From: Thermoplasmatota archaeon
Lineage (GTDB): Archaea > Thermoplasmatota > E2 > JACPAO01 > JAHFTW01
Direction: 5' to 3'
Length of the DNA stretch: 12,438 bases
Assembly: GCA_028289805.1 (NCBI GenBank)
Contig: JANQNI010000345.1
Coordinates: forward strand, 1-12,438
Every line of letters begins with the position of its first letter. Positions within the stretch are counted from its first letter, which is position 1. Shown one piece after another: positions 5,072-11,214 of the stretch. The translations under genes were made by a program, and so were the position numbers. The notes beneath the pieces were generated by a model. The model saw nothing but the letters and a program-made list of their open reading frames with translations, searched no databases and had not been told where the DNA came from.

Positions 5072-6439
5072 ATGGCAATCCGAGCCATCTTGGCGCTCCT
5101 TGTCTTGCTTAGCCCCGGGTTCCTTGGCGAACCCGGCAACACTCCCTTGATGGACCCCGAGGCCCACTCGGGTCCCGGTCCTGCCGCCGAAGCCTTCGCC
5201 CTCCACGCTCCTGGCCTGCGCCTCGCCACCGAGGCTGAGCGTGCCGCCAACGGCTGGCCTGCCGGCACCTACCTCTCCGAGGGGCCCCTCGTGGCAGTTG
5301 CGGACGACACGGCGACCCTGCTTGTCCCCGACGCCGGCACCTGGCACGAGGTCGCCCTGCCCCTTGTCAAGACCTGGGACGTGGATGCGGTCTCCATCGA
5401 CGGGGTTACCGGCGAAATCCTGGCGGCCGACGAAACGACCCTGCGTTCCTTCGAGGCGGACGGCCTGCGCGTCGTCTCCGCCAGCGACGGCGGGCTCTCG
5501 GCCAACGCCGACCTGCCGGGCGTCGAACTCCAGTACGTTCCCTTCGAGCCCGTCTGGGTCGTGGAGACGCCCTTTGGCCTCCAGGCGCCCACGCAGTCGT
5601 TCGACGTGCTTGTGGCCCAGGCCGCTGTGCCTGGCATCACGCTTCTTGGCCCTTGCCCCAGCGCCGTCCCAGCACTGGGTTGCGATCTCCTATGGCCCGC
5701 GTGCTCCGACGGCATCGACAACGACGGCGACGGCTGGACCGACGCCGACGAAGACACCGGATGCGACGGTGAAGAGGACGACAATGAATACAACTCGCGT
5801 CAGTCCATGGCCTTCGGCCTGATTGGTGAGATGAAGTGGTGCAGCCGGTTCCCGTACAACTGGAAGGCCCACATGGGAAGCACCGGCGACGACATCGAGG
5901 ACGTCTTCGACGCCAGCGGAGAGCGGGTCGTCCCGAACCCGTATCATGCCGCCGAAGTGTGCTTCCACGGCACCATCAGTGCAGCCAACACCTGCGACAC
6001 CACCACCAACTGTAGCAACTACCCGTTCAGTGACTGCGAGAGCAAGCGTTTCTGCTACCCGTCCCGCGTCGGCAGCGCGCTCTACTACGCGCGCCAAAGC
6101 CAGAGCATCCCCGGCCTCAAGTTCGCCCAGGTGACCCATTATGACGTCGTCTACAGTTCGGGCGGCAGCCCCTATTGTGGATACGCCACGGGGGTCGGGA
6201 CGAGCGTCAGCGTCGGCATGCCCAACACGGAAACCTCGTGCCCCCGGTACGTGTGGAGCCACGAGGTCGGCCACAACTTCGAGGCGACCCACAGTGACGG
6301 CATCGTCGGAACGGGTGGCGACTGCAGCACCGTGATGATCGACTTCGGCTGCAAGGACAACCACTTCAGTCGTGCCAATCGCTGGAACGTCAACTACTGT
6401 TCCACCTCGTCGTCCTGCCCTCGGTCCGGGACGCTCTAG
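5072..6439 (+). CDS. Secreted metzincin-type zinc metalloprotease
   Basis: This 455-aa protein has an N-terminal signal peptide (MAIRAILALLVLLSPGFLG), no lipobox, and a prodomain-like region to about residue 205. A calcium-binding-type acidic motif follows, CSDGIDNDGDGWTDADED (211-228), of a kind found in archaeal and bacterial surface proteins. The catalytic domain (about 245-455) has the zinc motif HEVGHNFEATH (397-407), giving zinc ligands His397, His401 and His407 and general base Glu398. Met422 in CSTVMIDFGC is a plausible Met-turn. The pattern is closest to reprolysin-like (M12B-type) zincins, but the usual glycine of HExxHxxGxxH is Glu404. Many cysteines suggest disulfides, consistent with export. 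No Shine-Dalgarno is seen; a TATA-like box 28 nt upstream suggests a leaderless mRNA. The substrate is unknown. The divergent lipoprotein may be a functional partner (inference). Confidence 0.88.
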   Translation: MAIRAILALLVLLSPGFLGEPGNTPLMDPEAHSGPGPAAEAFALHAPGLRLATEAERAANGWPAGTYLSEGPLVAVADDTATLLVPDAGTWHEVALPLVKTWDVDAVSIDGVTGEILAADETTLRSFEADGLRVVSASDGGLSANADLPGVELQYVPFEPVWVVETPFGLQAPTQSFDVLVAQAAVPGITLLGPCPSAVPALGCDLLWPACSDGIDNDGDGWTDADEDTGCDGEEDDNEYNSRQSMAFGLIGEMKWCSRFPYNWKAHMGSTGDDIEDVFDASGERVVPNPYHAAEVCFHGTISAANTCDTTTNCSNYPFSDCESKRFCYPSRVGSALYYARQSQSIPGLKFAQVTHYDVVYSSGGSPYCGYATGVGTSVSVGMPNTETSCPRYVWSHEVGHNFEATHSDGIVGTGGDCSTVMIDFGCKDNHFSRANRWNVNYCSTSSSCPRSGTL

Positions 6440-6450
6440 GTTGGATCCGT

Positions 6451-6484
6451 CCTGCTTCTCCCTCTTGTTCCCTAGCACTCTCTC
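6451..6484 (+). terminator. Pyrimidine-rich terminator after the metalloprotease
   Basis: A C/T-rich run (CCTGCTTCTCCCTCTTGTTC and onward to TCTC) starts about 12 bases after the stop codon and precedes the rpl15e promoter. It has the look of an archaeal U-rich terminator, though T content is lower than in the tract after rps6e. Confidence 0.5.
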
Positions 6485-6504
6485 CGCCCCACCCCCGGAA
6501 CACG

Positions 6505-6514
6505 TTCATATACC
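6505..6514 (+). promoter_or_regulatory. Candidate TATA box for rpl15e
   Basis: TTCATATACC is the clearest TATA-like string in the window. It lies about 110 nt before the rpl15e ATG, so the mRNA would have a leader of roughly 85-95 nt. The leader is GC-rich with possible small hairpins, and CGCG repeats (6607-6610 and 6619-6622) flank the Shine-Dalgarno site. Confidence 0.65.
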
Positions 6515-6623
6515 CCCTCCCTGTGGGCGAACCTGCAGCCCAGGCTGCCCTGGAATGTGCCCACCGCCGCCCGCAGGGGCAAGGCACCGGGTGAACCGGG
6601 AAATTCCGCGAGGTGAATCGCGT

Positions 6624-7262
6624 ATGAGCAAGAGTGCATACTCCTACATCGGCGACGCTTGGAAGAAGCCCGACACGAGCCACGAGAGTGCCCAGTGGCA
6701 CCGCCTCATCGAGTGGCGCGAGGGCGAGTCCTTCGTCCGCGTCGATCGGCCCCTCCGCCTCGACCGCGCCCGCGCCCTCGGCTACAAGGCCAAGCAGGGC
6801 GTCATCGTCGTGCGCGCCCGCGTGCGCCGCGGTGGCCTGCGCAAGAAGCGCTTCGACGGCGGCCGCGTGCCCTCCAAGATGGGTGTCAAGAAGATCACCA
6901 TGAAGCAGAACACGCAGGTGATCGCCGAGCAGCGCACCGCCAAGCGCTTCCCCAACCTGGAGGTCCTCAACTCCTACTGGGTGGGCGAGGACGGCAAGCA
7001 GCACTACTACGAGGTCATCCTCGTCGACCCCTTCCACCCCAGCATCCGGGCCGACAAGGACCTCAGCTGGATCGCCACCCGCCCCGCCACCAACCGCGTC
7101 CTGCGCGGCAAGACCAGCGCCGGCAAGAAGCACCGCGGTCTCGTCGGCAACAAGGGCAAGGGCGCCGAGCACCTGCGCCCCTCGGTGCGCAAGAGCGGCC
7201 GCCGCCAGAAGGACAAGCTGGTGTGGAAGAAGGAGAAGCAGGCGGAGAAGACGCGCCAGTAA
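6624..7262 (+). CDS. rpl15e: 50S ribosomal protein L15e
   Basis: This 212-aa protein matches archaeal/eukaryotic L15e. It starts MSKSAYSYIGDAWKKPD, followed by WHRLIEWREG (about 25-34), the conserved GYKAKQGVIVVRARVRRGGL core (about 53-72) and YYEVILVDPFHPSIRADKDLSWI (about 128-150). The very basic C-terminus (KKHRGLVGNKGKGAEH...) binds 23S rRNA. A strong Shine-Dalgarno, GAGGTGA (6610-6616), stands 7 nt before the ATG. Third positions are almost all G or C. L15e is specific to archaea and eukaryotes. The gene stands alone here, with its own promoter upstream and a pyrimidine tract downstream. Confidence 0.98.
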   Translation: MSKSAYSYIGDAWKKPDTSHESAQWHRLIEWREGESFVRVDRPLRLDRARALGYKAKQGVIVVRARVRRGGLRKKRFDGGRVPSKMGVKKITMKQNTQVIAEQRTAKRFPNLEVLNSYWVGEDGKQHYYEVILVDPFHPSIRADKDLSWIATRPATNRVLRGKTSAGKKHRGLVGNKGKGAEHLRPSVRKSGRRQKDKLVWKKEKQAEKTRQ

Positions 7263-7264
7263 GC

Positions 7265-7314
7265 GCGAAGCGCTTGCGGGTGCGGGAGCGAGCCGTGCTT
7301 GCGCGGCTGGCGAC
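7265..7314 (+). repeat. GC-rich 3'-spacer element, copy 1
   Basis: Just after the rpl15e stop the strand reads GCGAAGCG (7265-7272), GGAGCGAGCCG (7285-7295) and CGGCTGGCGAC (7304-7314). The same three blocks occur in the same order on the minus strand just after the radA stop, with different spacer lengths. Both copies lie directly downstream of a gene and in the sense of that gene, suggesting a dispersed element acting at transcript 3' ends. Confidence 0.5.
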
Positions 7315-7361
7315 TGCGCCAGTAAGGCCGACGATCGTCTGGCGATTCGGTGCGCACCGCA

Positions 7362-7384
7362 CCCCTCTCCCTTCCCCCTCCCTT
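7362..7384 (+). terminator. Pyrimidine tract, probable rpl15e terminator
   Basis: CCCCTCTCCCTTCCCCCTCCCTT is purely C/T. It sits between the convergent rpl15e (plus) and the 54-aa gene (minus). It is more C-rich than typical archaeal terminators, so the call is moderate. Confidence 0.4.
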
Positions 7385-7460
7385 GACCCGCACCGCGGGC
7401 CCTGACCTTGCTCCCGCTCAGCGGAAGCTCCGTGTTGGGTTCGCGCCGCGGGGGGCGCCG

Positions 7461-7480
7461 AAGGGACGAGGGGAAGAGGA
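7461..7480 (-). terminator. Pyrimidine tract, probable terminator of the minus-strand small-protein operon
   Basis: On the minus strand this reads TCCTCTTCCCCTCGTCCCTT, about 15 bases after the stop of the 54-aa gene. With the plus-strand tract at 7362-7384 it makes a pair of opposed tracts separating convergent genes. Confidence 0.4.
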
Positions 7481-7494
7481 CGGCCGCGACCGGC

Positions 7495-7659
7495 CTACGT
7501 CGTGTCGACGAGTTGTTCCTGGAGCGTGATGAGCATCTCCGTGAGCATGTCCTCGAAGACGGTGTTCTTGAACTCCTTCTCGCCAGCCTCGGTCTCCGTG
7601 CGGGCGATGAAGTAATGCCCGTCCTTGGTGATCTCGATCTGGCACAGCATGTCGCTCAT
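7495..7659 (-). CDS. Small 54-aa protein, function unknown
   Basis: An ATG at 7659 opens a 54-codon frame ending in TAG at 7495-7497. The product begins MSDMLCQIEITKDGHYF, continues with IARTETEAGEKEFKN and ends in a leucine-rich helix (TVFEDMLTEMLITLQEQLVDTT). A short beta-hairpin followed by an amphipathic helix is the likely shape. It starts 27 nt after the stop of the zinc-finger gene and has GAGAAGG about 8 nt upstream, so it is probably co-transcribed with and translated after that gene. Third positions are mainly G/C. The opposite strand is also open here, but that frame runs antisense through the zinc-finger gene and is rejected. I do not recognise the family. Confidence 0.7.
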   Translation of the reverse strand: MSDMLCQIEITKDGHYFIARTETEAGEKEFKNTVFEDMLTEMLITLQEQLVDTT

Positions 7660-7686
7660 CGGGTCCCTTCTCACCGCAGCCCCGAT

Positions 7687-8382
7687 TTAGCGCTTTCGTG
7701 GCTTGTGCTTGACGGGGTTGGGGGCCTTGACGCGGCTCGTGGGGCCCTTGTCCTTGCGGTCGGCGGGCGCGCCGCGCTTGCGGGTGGCCACGACGTCGCC
7801 GACGCGGGCGCCCTCGGGGGCGGGGTCGCAGAAGGCGCGGCGGACGTTGCGCGCCAGCAGGAACCCCTTGTGGAGGGTGCGGTTCTGGTCGCTCTTGAGG
7901 GTCTTGACCGCCATCCTGCGGCCGCCGGCCTCGTACACCTCGCCCACGTGGACGGGGTGGTCGGGGTCCACGTTGACCTCGAAGCTGCTGGTGCGCTCCC
8001 CCTCGTTGAGGGAGAGCTTCAGGGCGACCTCGTCGAAGACGATGGCCTGCACGACGCGGATGTCCGAGGCCCGGGCCTTCTCGTGCCGGCCCTCCGTCGT
8101 CGTCTCGACGCCCGTCACGAGCATCCGGTGGCCGTCCAGTTCGAACTCGAAGCCGACGGCGATCTCCTCGTCGCTGGGCGTCTCCAGGAAGTCGCTCCAG
8201 GACGCCTCGCCGTGGCTCACCACCAAGCGCAGTCGCACCAGCTTCAGGCGGGGCGGGCTGAAGGTGCGCACGTCGAAGCACACGCTGCACTGCACCGTGA
8301 CGTTGGCGTCGCCTGCCTTCAGGACGGCGTGCTCCGTCTCCTCCCCGCAGGCGGGACAGTGGGTGATGACGGCGTCGTCCAC
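7687..8382 (-). CDS. HVO_0476-family zinc-finger protein
   Basis: This 231-aa protein has an N-terminal four-cysteine zinc ribbon (Cys9, Cys12, Cys32, Cys35, in HCPACG and VQCSVC). A beta-rich middle region follows (about 45-170: LVRLRLVVSHGE, VGFEFELDGHRMLVTGVET, VHVGEVYEAGGRRMAVKTL). The C-terminus is strongly basic and lysine/arginine-rich (about 205-231), as in nucleic-acid-binding proteins. Domain order and sequence resemble the archaeal HVO_0476 family, whose role is not established; RNA or ribosome binding is a guess. A TATA-like box lies 27 nt before the ATG, overlapping the end of the upstream gene, so this gene may be expressed from its own leaderless transcript as well as by read-through. 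The 54-aa gene follows on the same strand. Confidence 0.85.
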   Translation of the reverse strand: MDDAVITHCPACGEETEHAVLKAGDANVTVQCSVCFDVRTFSPPRLKLVRLRLVVSHGEASWSDFLETPSDEEIAVGFEFELDGHRMLVTGVETTTEGRHEKARASDIRVVQAIVFDEVALKLSLNEGERTSSFEVNVDPDHPVHVGEVYEAGGRRMAVKTLKSDQNRTLHKGFLLARNVRRAFCDPAPEGARVGDVVATRKRGAPADRKDKGPTSRVKAPNPVKHKPRKR

Positions 8383-8404
8383 GGCCCGTCCGACCCGGGG
8401 TGCC

Positions 8405-8413
8405 CGATAAACC
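8405..8413 (-). promoter_or_regulatory. Candidate TATA box for the zinc-finger gene
   Basis: The minus strand reads GGTTTATCG with its centre about 27 nt before the ATG at 8382, the spacing for a leaderless transcript. It touches the stop codon of the upstream 62-aa gene. Confidence 0.5.
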
Positions 8414-8601
8414 TACGCCTGCTTCTTGAGGTAGGGGAGCCCCGTGCGCTTGTTGACGGCCACCGTGTACCCCTCCGGCAGGTCCACCGGCACGCCGCTC
8501 TTGGGCGCCCGGCGGCTGAAGAAGTAGATGACCTGCTTGTGGCCGCCCTTCAGCGCCACCTCGCGGGCGTGGAGGGTGTACCCGTCCTGCTCGTAGGCCA
8601 T
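8413..8601 (-). CDS. Conserved-looking small archaeal protein, 62 aa
   Basis: The product begins MAYEQDGYTLHAREVAL and ends in a compact motif, GYTVAVNKRTGLPYLKKQA, preceded by VIYFFSRRAPKSGVPVDLP. It looks like a single small beta-rich domain with an FF/RR patch and a Thr-Gly-Leu-Pro-Tyr turn. I believe similar short proteins occur widely in euryarchaea as hypothetical proteins, but I cannot name a family. It is soluble, with no signal or membrane segment. A TATA-like string (CTCAAATCCT on the minus strand) lies about 25 nt before the ATG and fits leaderless expression. It is followed by the zinc-finger gene on the same strand. Confidence 0.8.
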   Translation of the reverse strand: MAYEQDGYTLHAREVALKGGHKQVIYFFSRRAPKSGVPVDLPEGYTVAVNKRTGLPYLKKQA

Positions 8602-8620
8602 GGAGGGGACTGGACGCGGG

Positions 8621-8630
8621 AGGATTTGAG
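8621..8630 (-). promoter_or_regulatory. Candidate TATA box for the 62-aa gene
   Basis: CTCAAATCCT on the minus strand is the only AT-rich string in this spacer and is centred 25 nt before the ATG at 8601. Confidence 0.4.
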
Positions 8631-8673
8631 GCGTGCGGGTCCGCGGCTGCGCTTCGCTTGGTCCCGAACCGCT

Positions 8674-8734
8674 GTCGCCAGCCGTCCGCTGCGCGGCCGG
8701 CTCGCTCCTGGCATCCGCGCCTTCGTCGCTTCGC
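8674..8734 (-). repeat. GC-rich 3'-spacer element, copy 2
   Basis: Read on the minus strand from just after the radA stop: GCGAAGCG (8734-8727), GGAGCGAGCCG (8708-8698), CGGCTGGCGAC (8684-8674). These are the same three blocks, in the same order and orientation to the upstream gene, as those after rpl15e. A further AAGCGAAGCGC lies beyond it at about 8650-8660. Confidence 0.5.
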
Positions 8735-8737
8735 TCC

Positions 8738-9694
8738 TCAGTCGCGAATGCCGTCTTCCGTCACGTTGACGACCGCCTCCCCCTCCGGCAGGTGCGGCGA
8801 GTCGATGAGGCGGCAGATGCGCCGCCCGCCCTTGCTCTTGCGCAGGTACACGCGGAACGTGGAGGTGTGGCCGACGATGTGCCCCCCGACGGCCCGCGTG
8901 GGGTCGCCGAAGAAGGCGTCCGGCTTGGCCGCCACCTGGTTCGTGACGACCACGGCGGCGTTGTGCAGCCCCCCGAGGCGCTGGAGGTCGTGCATGTGCC
9001 GGTTGAGCTTCTGCTGCCGGTCGGCCAGCGTGTTGCGCCCCACGTACTCGGCGCGGAAGTGCGCCGTGAGGCTGTCGACGACGATGAGGCGCACCGGATG
9101 CTGCCGGCACACCTCCGCCGCGCGCTCCACCAGCAGCATCTGGTGGTTGCTGTTGAACGCCCGCGCCACGTGGATGCGCTTGAGCGCCTCCTGGGGGTCC
9201 AGGTCGACGGCCGCCGCCATCTGCTTGATGCGCTCCGGCCGGAACGTGTTCTCGGTGTCGATGAACAGCGCGTCCGCGTCGAGGCCCCCCTCGTCCGGCG
9301 GGCGTTGGACGTTGACGCAGAGCTGGTGCGCGAACTGGGTCTTGCAGGAGCCGAACTCGCCGAAGAACTCCGTGATCGCCTGCGTCTCCACGCCGCCGCC
9401 CATCAACTCGTCGAAGCCGCGGCTGCCGGTGTGGACCTTCCCCACCGTGCGGCGGCGCTCCTCCACCTCGGCGCCCGTCTCGAAGCCGCCCACGTCGGCG
9501 AGCTTGCGCGCCTGGTTGATGAGTTTCTGCGCCACGCCCTCGCCCAGCTCCGCCTTCTCGGCCAGGTCGCCGGGGCTCGCCACCGCCAGCGCCATCAGGT
9601 CGTCGAAGCCCGCCCCCCGCAGACGCTCCACGGTGGCGGGGCCGACGCCGGGCAGGTCCGCCACGGTCGCGCGAACGGGGGCGTCGTCGACCAT
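8738..9694 (-). CDS. radA: DNA repair and recombination protein RadA
   Basis: This 318-aa protein is the archaeal RecA/Rad51 recombinase that forms filaments on single-stranded DNA and catalyses strand exchange. It has an N-terminal helix-hairpin-helix domain (about 10-65, VADLPGVGPATVERLRGAG), a linker with GFETGAE (70-76) where Rad51-type polymerisation motifs lie, and the ATPase core. Walker A is GEFGSCKT (112-119), Walker B is LIVVDS (203-208), and loop L2 is around NQVAAKPDAFFGDPTRAVGG (252-271). Length is normal for the family. Unusually, the last Walker A glycine is Cys117 (codon TGC, 9344-9346). Start choice: ATG at 9694 gives MVDDAP. A GTG at 9700 in GTGACCATG would overlap the preceding stop and add two residues. 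It is the last gene of an overlapping operon. Confidence 0.97.
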   Translation of the reverse strand: MVDDAPVRATVADLPGVGPATVERLRGAGFDDLMALAVASPGDLAEKAELGEGVAQKLINQARKLADVGGFETGAEVEERRRTVGKVHTGSRGFDELMGGGVETQAITEFFGEFGSCKTQFAHQLCVNVQRPPDEGGLDADALFIDTENTFRPERIKQMAAAVDLDPQEALKRIHVARAFNSNHQMLLVERAAEVCRQHPVRLIVVDSLTAHFRAEYVGRNTLADRQQKLNRHMHDLQRLGGLHNAAVVVTNQVAAKPDAFFGDPTRAVGGHIVGHTSTFRVYLRKSKGGRRICRLIDSPHLPEGEAVVNVTEDGIRD

Positions 9695-9696
9695 GG

Positions 9697-11214
9697 TCAC
9701 CTGCGCGGCGGCGACATCCCCTTGCGCTCCAGCAGGGCGTCGATCTTCTGTGGGTCGTAACGGGGCTTGCGCTTGATGCGGCGCTCGACGGTCTTCTTCA
9801 CCGGCACCATCTCCTCCACCTCGCGCACCACGGTCTTGACCCTGCGGCCGTCGTCCGTCTTGCGCACCGACTCCTGGCGCTTCTCCGCGCGGCGCTGCTC
9901 GCGGCGCTCCTCCCGCTCGTCCTTGGCGCGCAGCTTGGCCTCCAGCTTCTCCGCCTTGCCAAGCTGGGACCGCTCGCGCTTGGCGGCCTTGGCGTGGCGG
10001 ACCTCCAGCTTCCCCTGGAGCTTCCGCGCCCTCGCGCGGGCCCTCTCCTCCTCGACGCGGCGCTTGGCGGCTTCCTTCTCGGCGTGGGCGGCCTCCCGGG
10101 CGGCCAGCTTCTCCGCCTTGCGGGCCTCCTTGTCGACGGGCTTCGGCTGTGCGGCAGCCTCGTCCTCGGCTTCCTTCGCGGCCTGCTGTTCCCGGCGGAT
10201 GTGATCCTTCTCGGCGTGCGCCTCGGCCTTCTGCTGGGCTCGGCGGGCCGCGGCGGCCTCCTGGGCGGCGCGCTTCTCTTCCCGCGCGCGCGCCTTCTTG
10301 GCGGCCTCGGCCTCCTTCGCGGCCTGTTGCTCCTGGCGCAGGCGTTCCTTCTCGGCGTGCGCCTCCGCCTGGACACGCTCTTGCTCCTCGCGCTCCTTCT
10401 CGGCGTGCGCCTCGGCTGCCTCCTTGGACGCCTGGGCCTCGGCCTGCTCCTCGGCCTTCCTCTGGGCCTTCTCGTCCTTGGCGGCTTGCCGGGCCTCCAG
10501 CTTCTCCTGCTTGGCGCGTTCCTGCCTGGTGGCCTTGGCCTCCTTCGCGGCTTGGGCTTCCGACTTCCGTGCCGCCCGGGCTTCGGCCTTCTCCCGCTTG
10601 GCGGCCTCCTGGGCGTCGCGCTTCTCCTGGCGGATGCGCTCCTGTTGGGTGGCGGCGGCTTCCTTCTGGGCGGCGCGTTCGGCCTGCGCTGCTTCCTGGG
10701 CGGCCTTCCGCTCTTGCTTCGCGCGTCCCTGCTTGGCGGCCTCGGCCTCCTTCGCGGCCTGTTGCTCCTGGCGCAGGCGTTCCTTCTCGGCGTGCGCCTC
10801 GGTCTTGGCGCGTTCTCGTTCGGCCGCCTTCGCTTCGCGCGCCGCCTGCTTCTCCTGCCGCAGGCGCTCCCGTTGCGCCCGTGCTTCTGCCTTCTGCTGG
10901 GTCTTCTCGGTCGCGGTCTCCTCGACGGGGGCGCCGTCCGGCTCCTCCCCGGCGGCCTCCGGTTCGGGTGCGGTCGCCTCGGCCTGCGTCTGCGACGCCG
11001 CCTTCTCGGCTCGCCGGGCTTCCCTTGCAGCCTGCTTCTCCTGCTTGGCGCGCTCCCGCTCGGCGTGGGCCTGGACCTTCGCCTCGGCCCTCTCGGCGTC
11101 CTTGCGCTCCTTCTCGGACCGCTTGCGCGCCTGGGCCTCGGCCTTGGCGTCTGCCTTCGCTTGCTTGGCCTGCTGCTTGGCTTCCGCCCTCGCCTGCTTG
11201 TCGCTGTCGCTCAT
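9697..11214 (-). CDS. Ala/Lys/Glu/Arg-rich long-helix protein in the radA operon
   Basis: This 505-aa protein is nearly all alpha-helical, low-complexity sequence rich in A, E, K, Q and R. It is interrupted by proline-containing breaks at about 78-98 (ATAPEPEAAGEEPDGAP) and about 355 (QPKPVD). The alternating E/K pattern (KEAEAAK, QEQQAAKEAE) suggests a single stable alpha-helix or coiled coil rather than a globular enzyme. A 23-residue unit starting EAHAEKERLRQEQQ occurs identically at 139-161 and 284-306, encoded by an exact 69-bp repeat. The last 53 residues differ (TDDGRRVKTVVREVEEMVP...RYDPQKIDALLERKG) and may be a small folded tail. Third positions are nearly all G/C, supporting this frame. 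ATG overlaps the upstream stop (ATGA) and the stop abuts radA. The family is unknown; a spacer or DNA-organising role is a guess. Confidence 0.85.
   Translation of the reverse strand: MSDSDKQARAEAKQQAKQAKADAKAEAQARKRSEKERKDAERAEAKVQAHAERERAKQEKQAAREARRAEKAASQTQAEATAPEPEAAGEEPDGAPVEETATEKTQQKAEARAQRERLRQEKQAAREAKAAERERAKTEAHAEKERLRQEQQAAKEAEAAKQGRAKQERKAAQEAAQAERAAQKEAAATQQERIRQEKRDAQEAAKREKAEARAARKSEAQAAKEAKATRQERAKQEKLEARQAAKDEKAQRKAEEQAEAQASKEAAEAHAEKEREEQERVQAEAHAEKERLRQEQQAAKEAEAAKKARAREEKRAAQEAAAARRAQQKAEAHAEKDHIRREQQAAKEAEDEAAAQPKPVDKEARKAEKLAAREAAHAEKEAAKRRVEEERARARARKLQGKLEVRHAKAAKRERSQLGKAEKLEAKLRAKDEREERREQRRAEKRQESVRKTDDGRRVKTVVREVEEMVPVKKTVERRIKRKPRYDPQKIDALLERKGMSPPRR
10297..10365 (-). 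repeat. Exact 69-bp intragenic direct repeat, copy A
   Basis: This 69-bp segment is identical to 10732-10800. It encodes residues 284-306 of the long-helix protein. The copies are 435 bp apart, a multiple of three. A diverged third copy is at about 10177-10240. Confidence 0.9.
10732..10800 (-). repeat. Exact 69-bp intragenic direct repeat, copy B
   Basis: Identical to copy A by direct comparison; it encodes residues 139-161 of the same protein. Identity at wobble positions points to recent duplication or gene conversion. Confidence 0.9.

Noticed and set aside
7408..8769. Plus-strand 453-codon open frame
   Set aside because: It runs antisense through the zinc-finger gene, the 54-aa gene and the 62-aa gene, and its product is a valine/leucine/histidine-rich shadow of GC-rich codons with no recognisable domain.
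10297..10800. Repeats as a CRISPR array or mobile element
   Set aside because: The repeats are in frame inside an open coding sequence, unevenly spaced, and encode a helical repeat.
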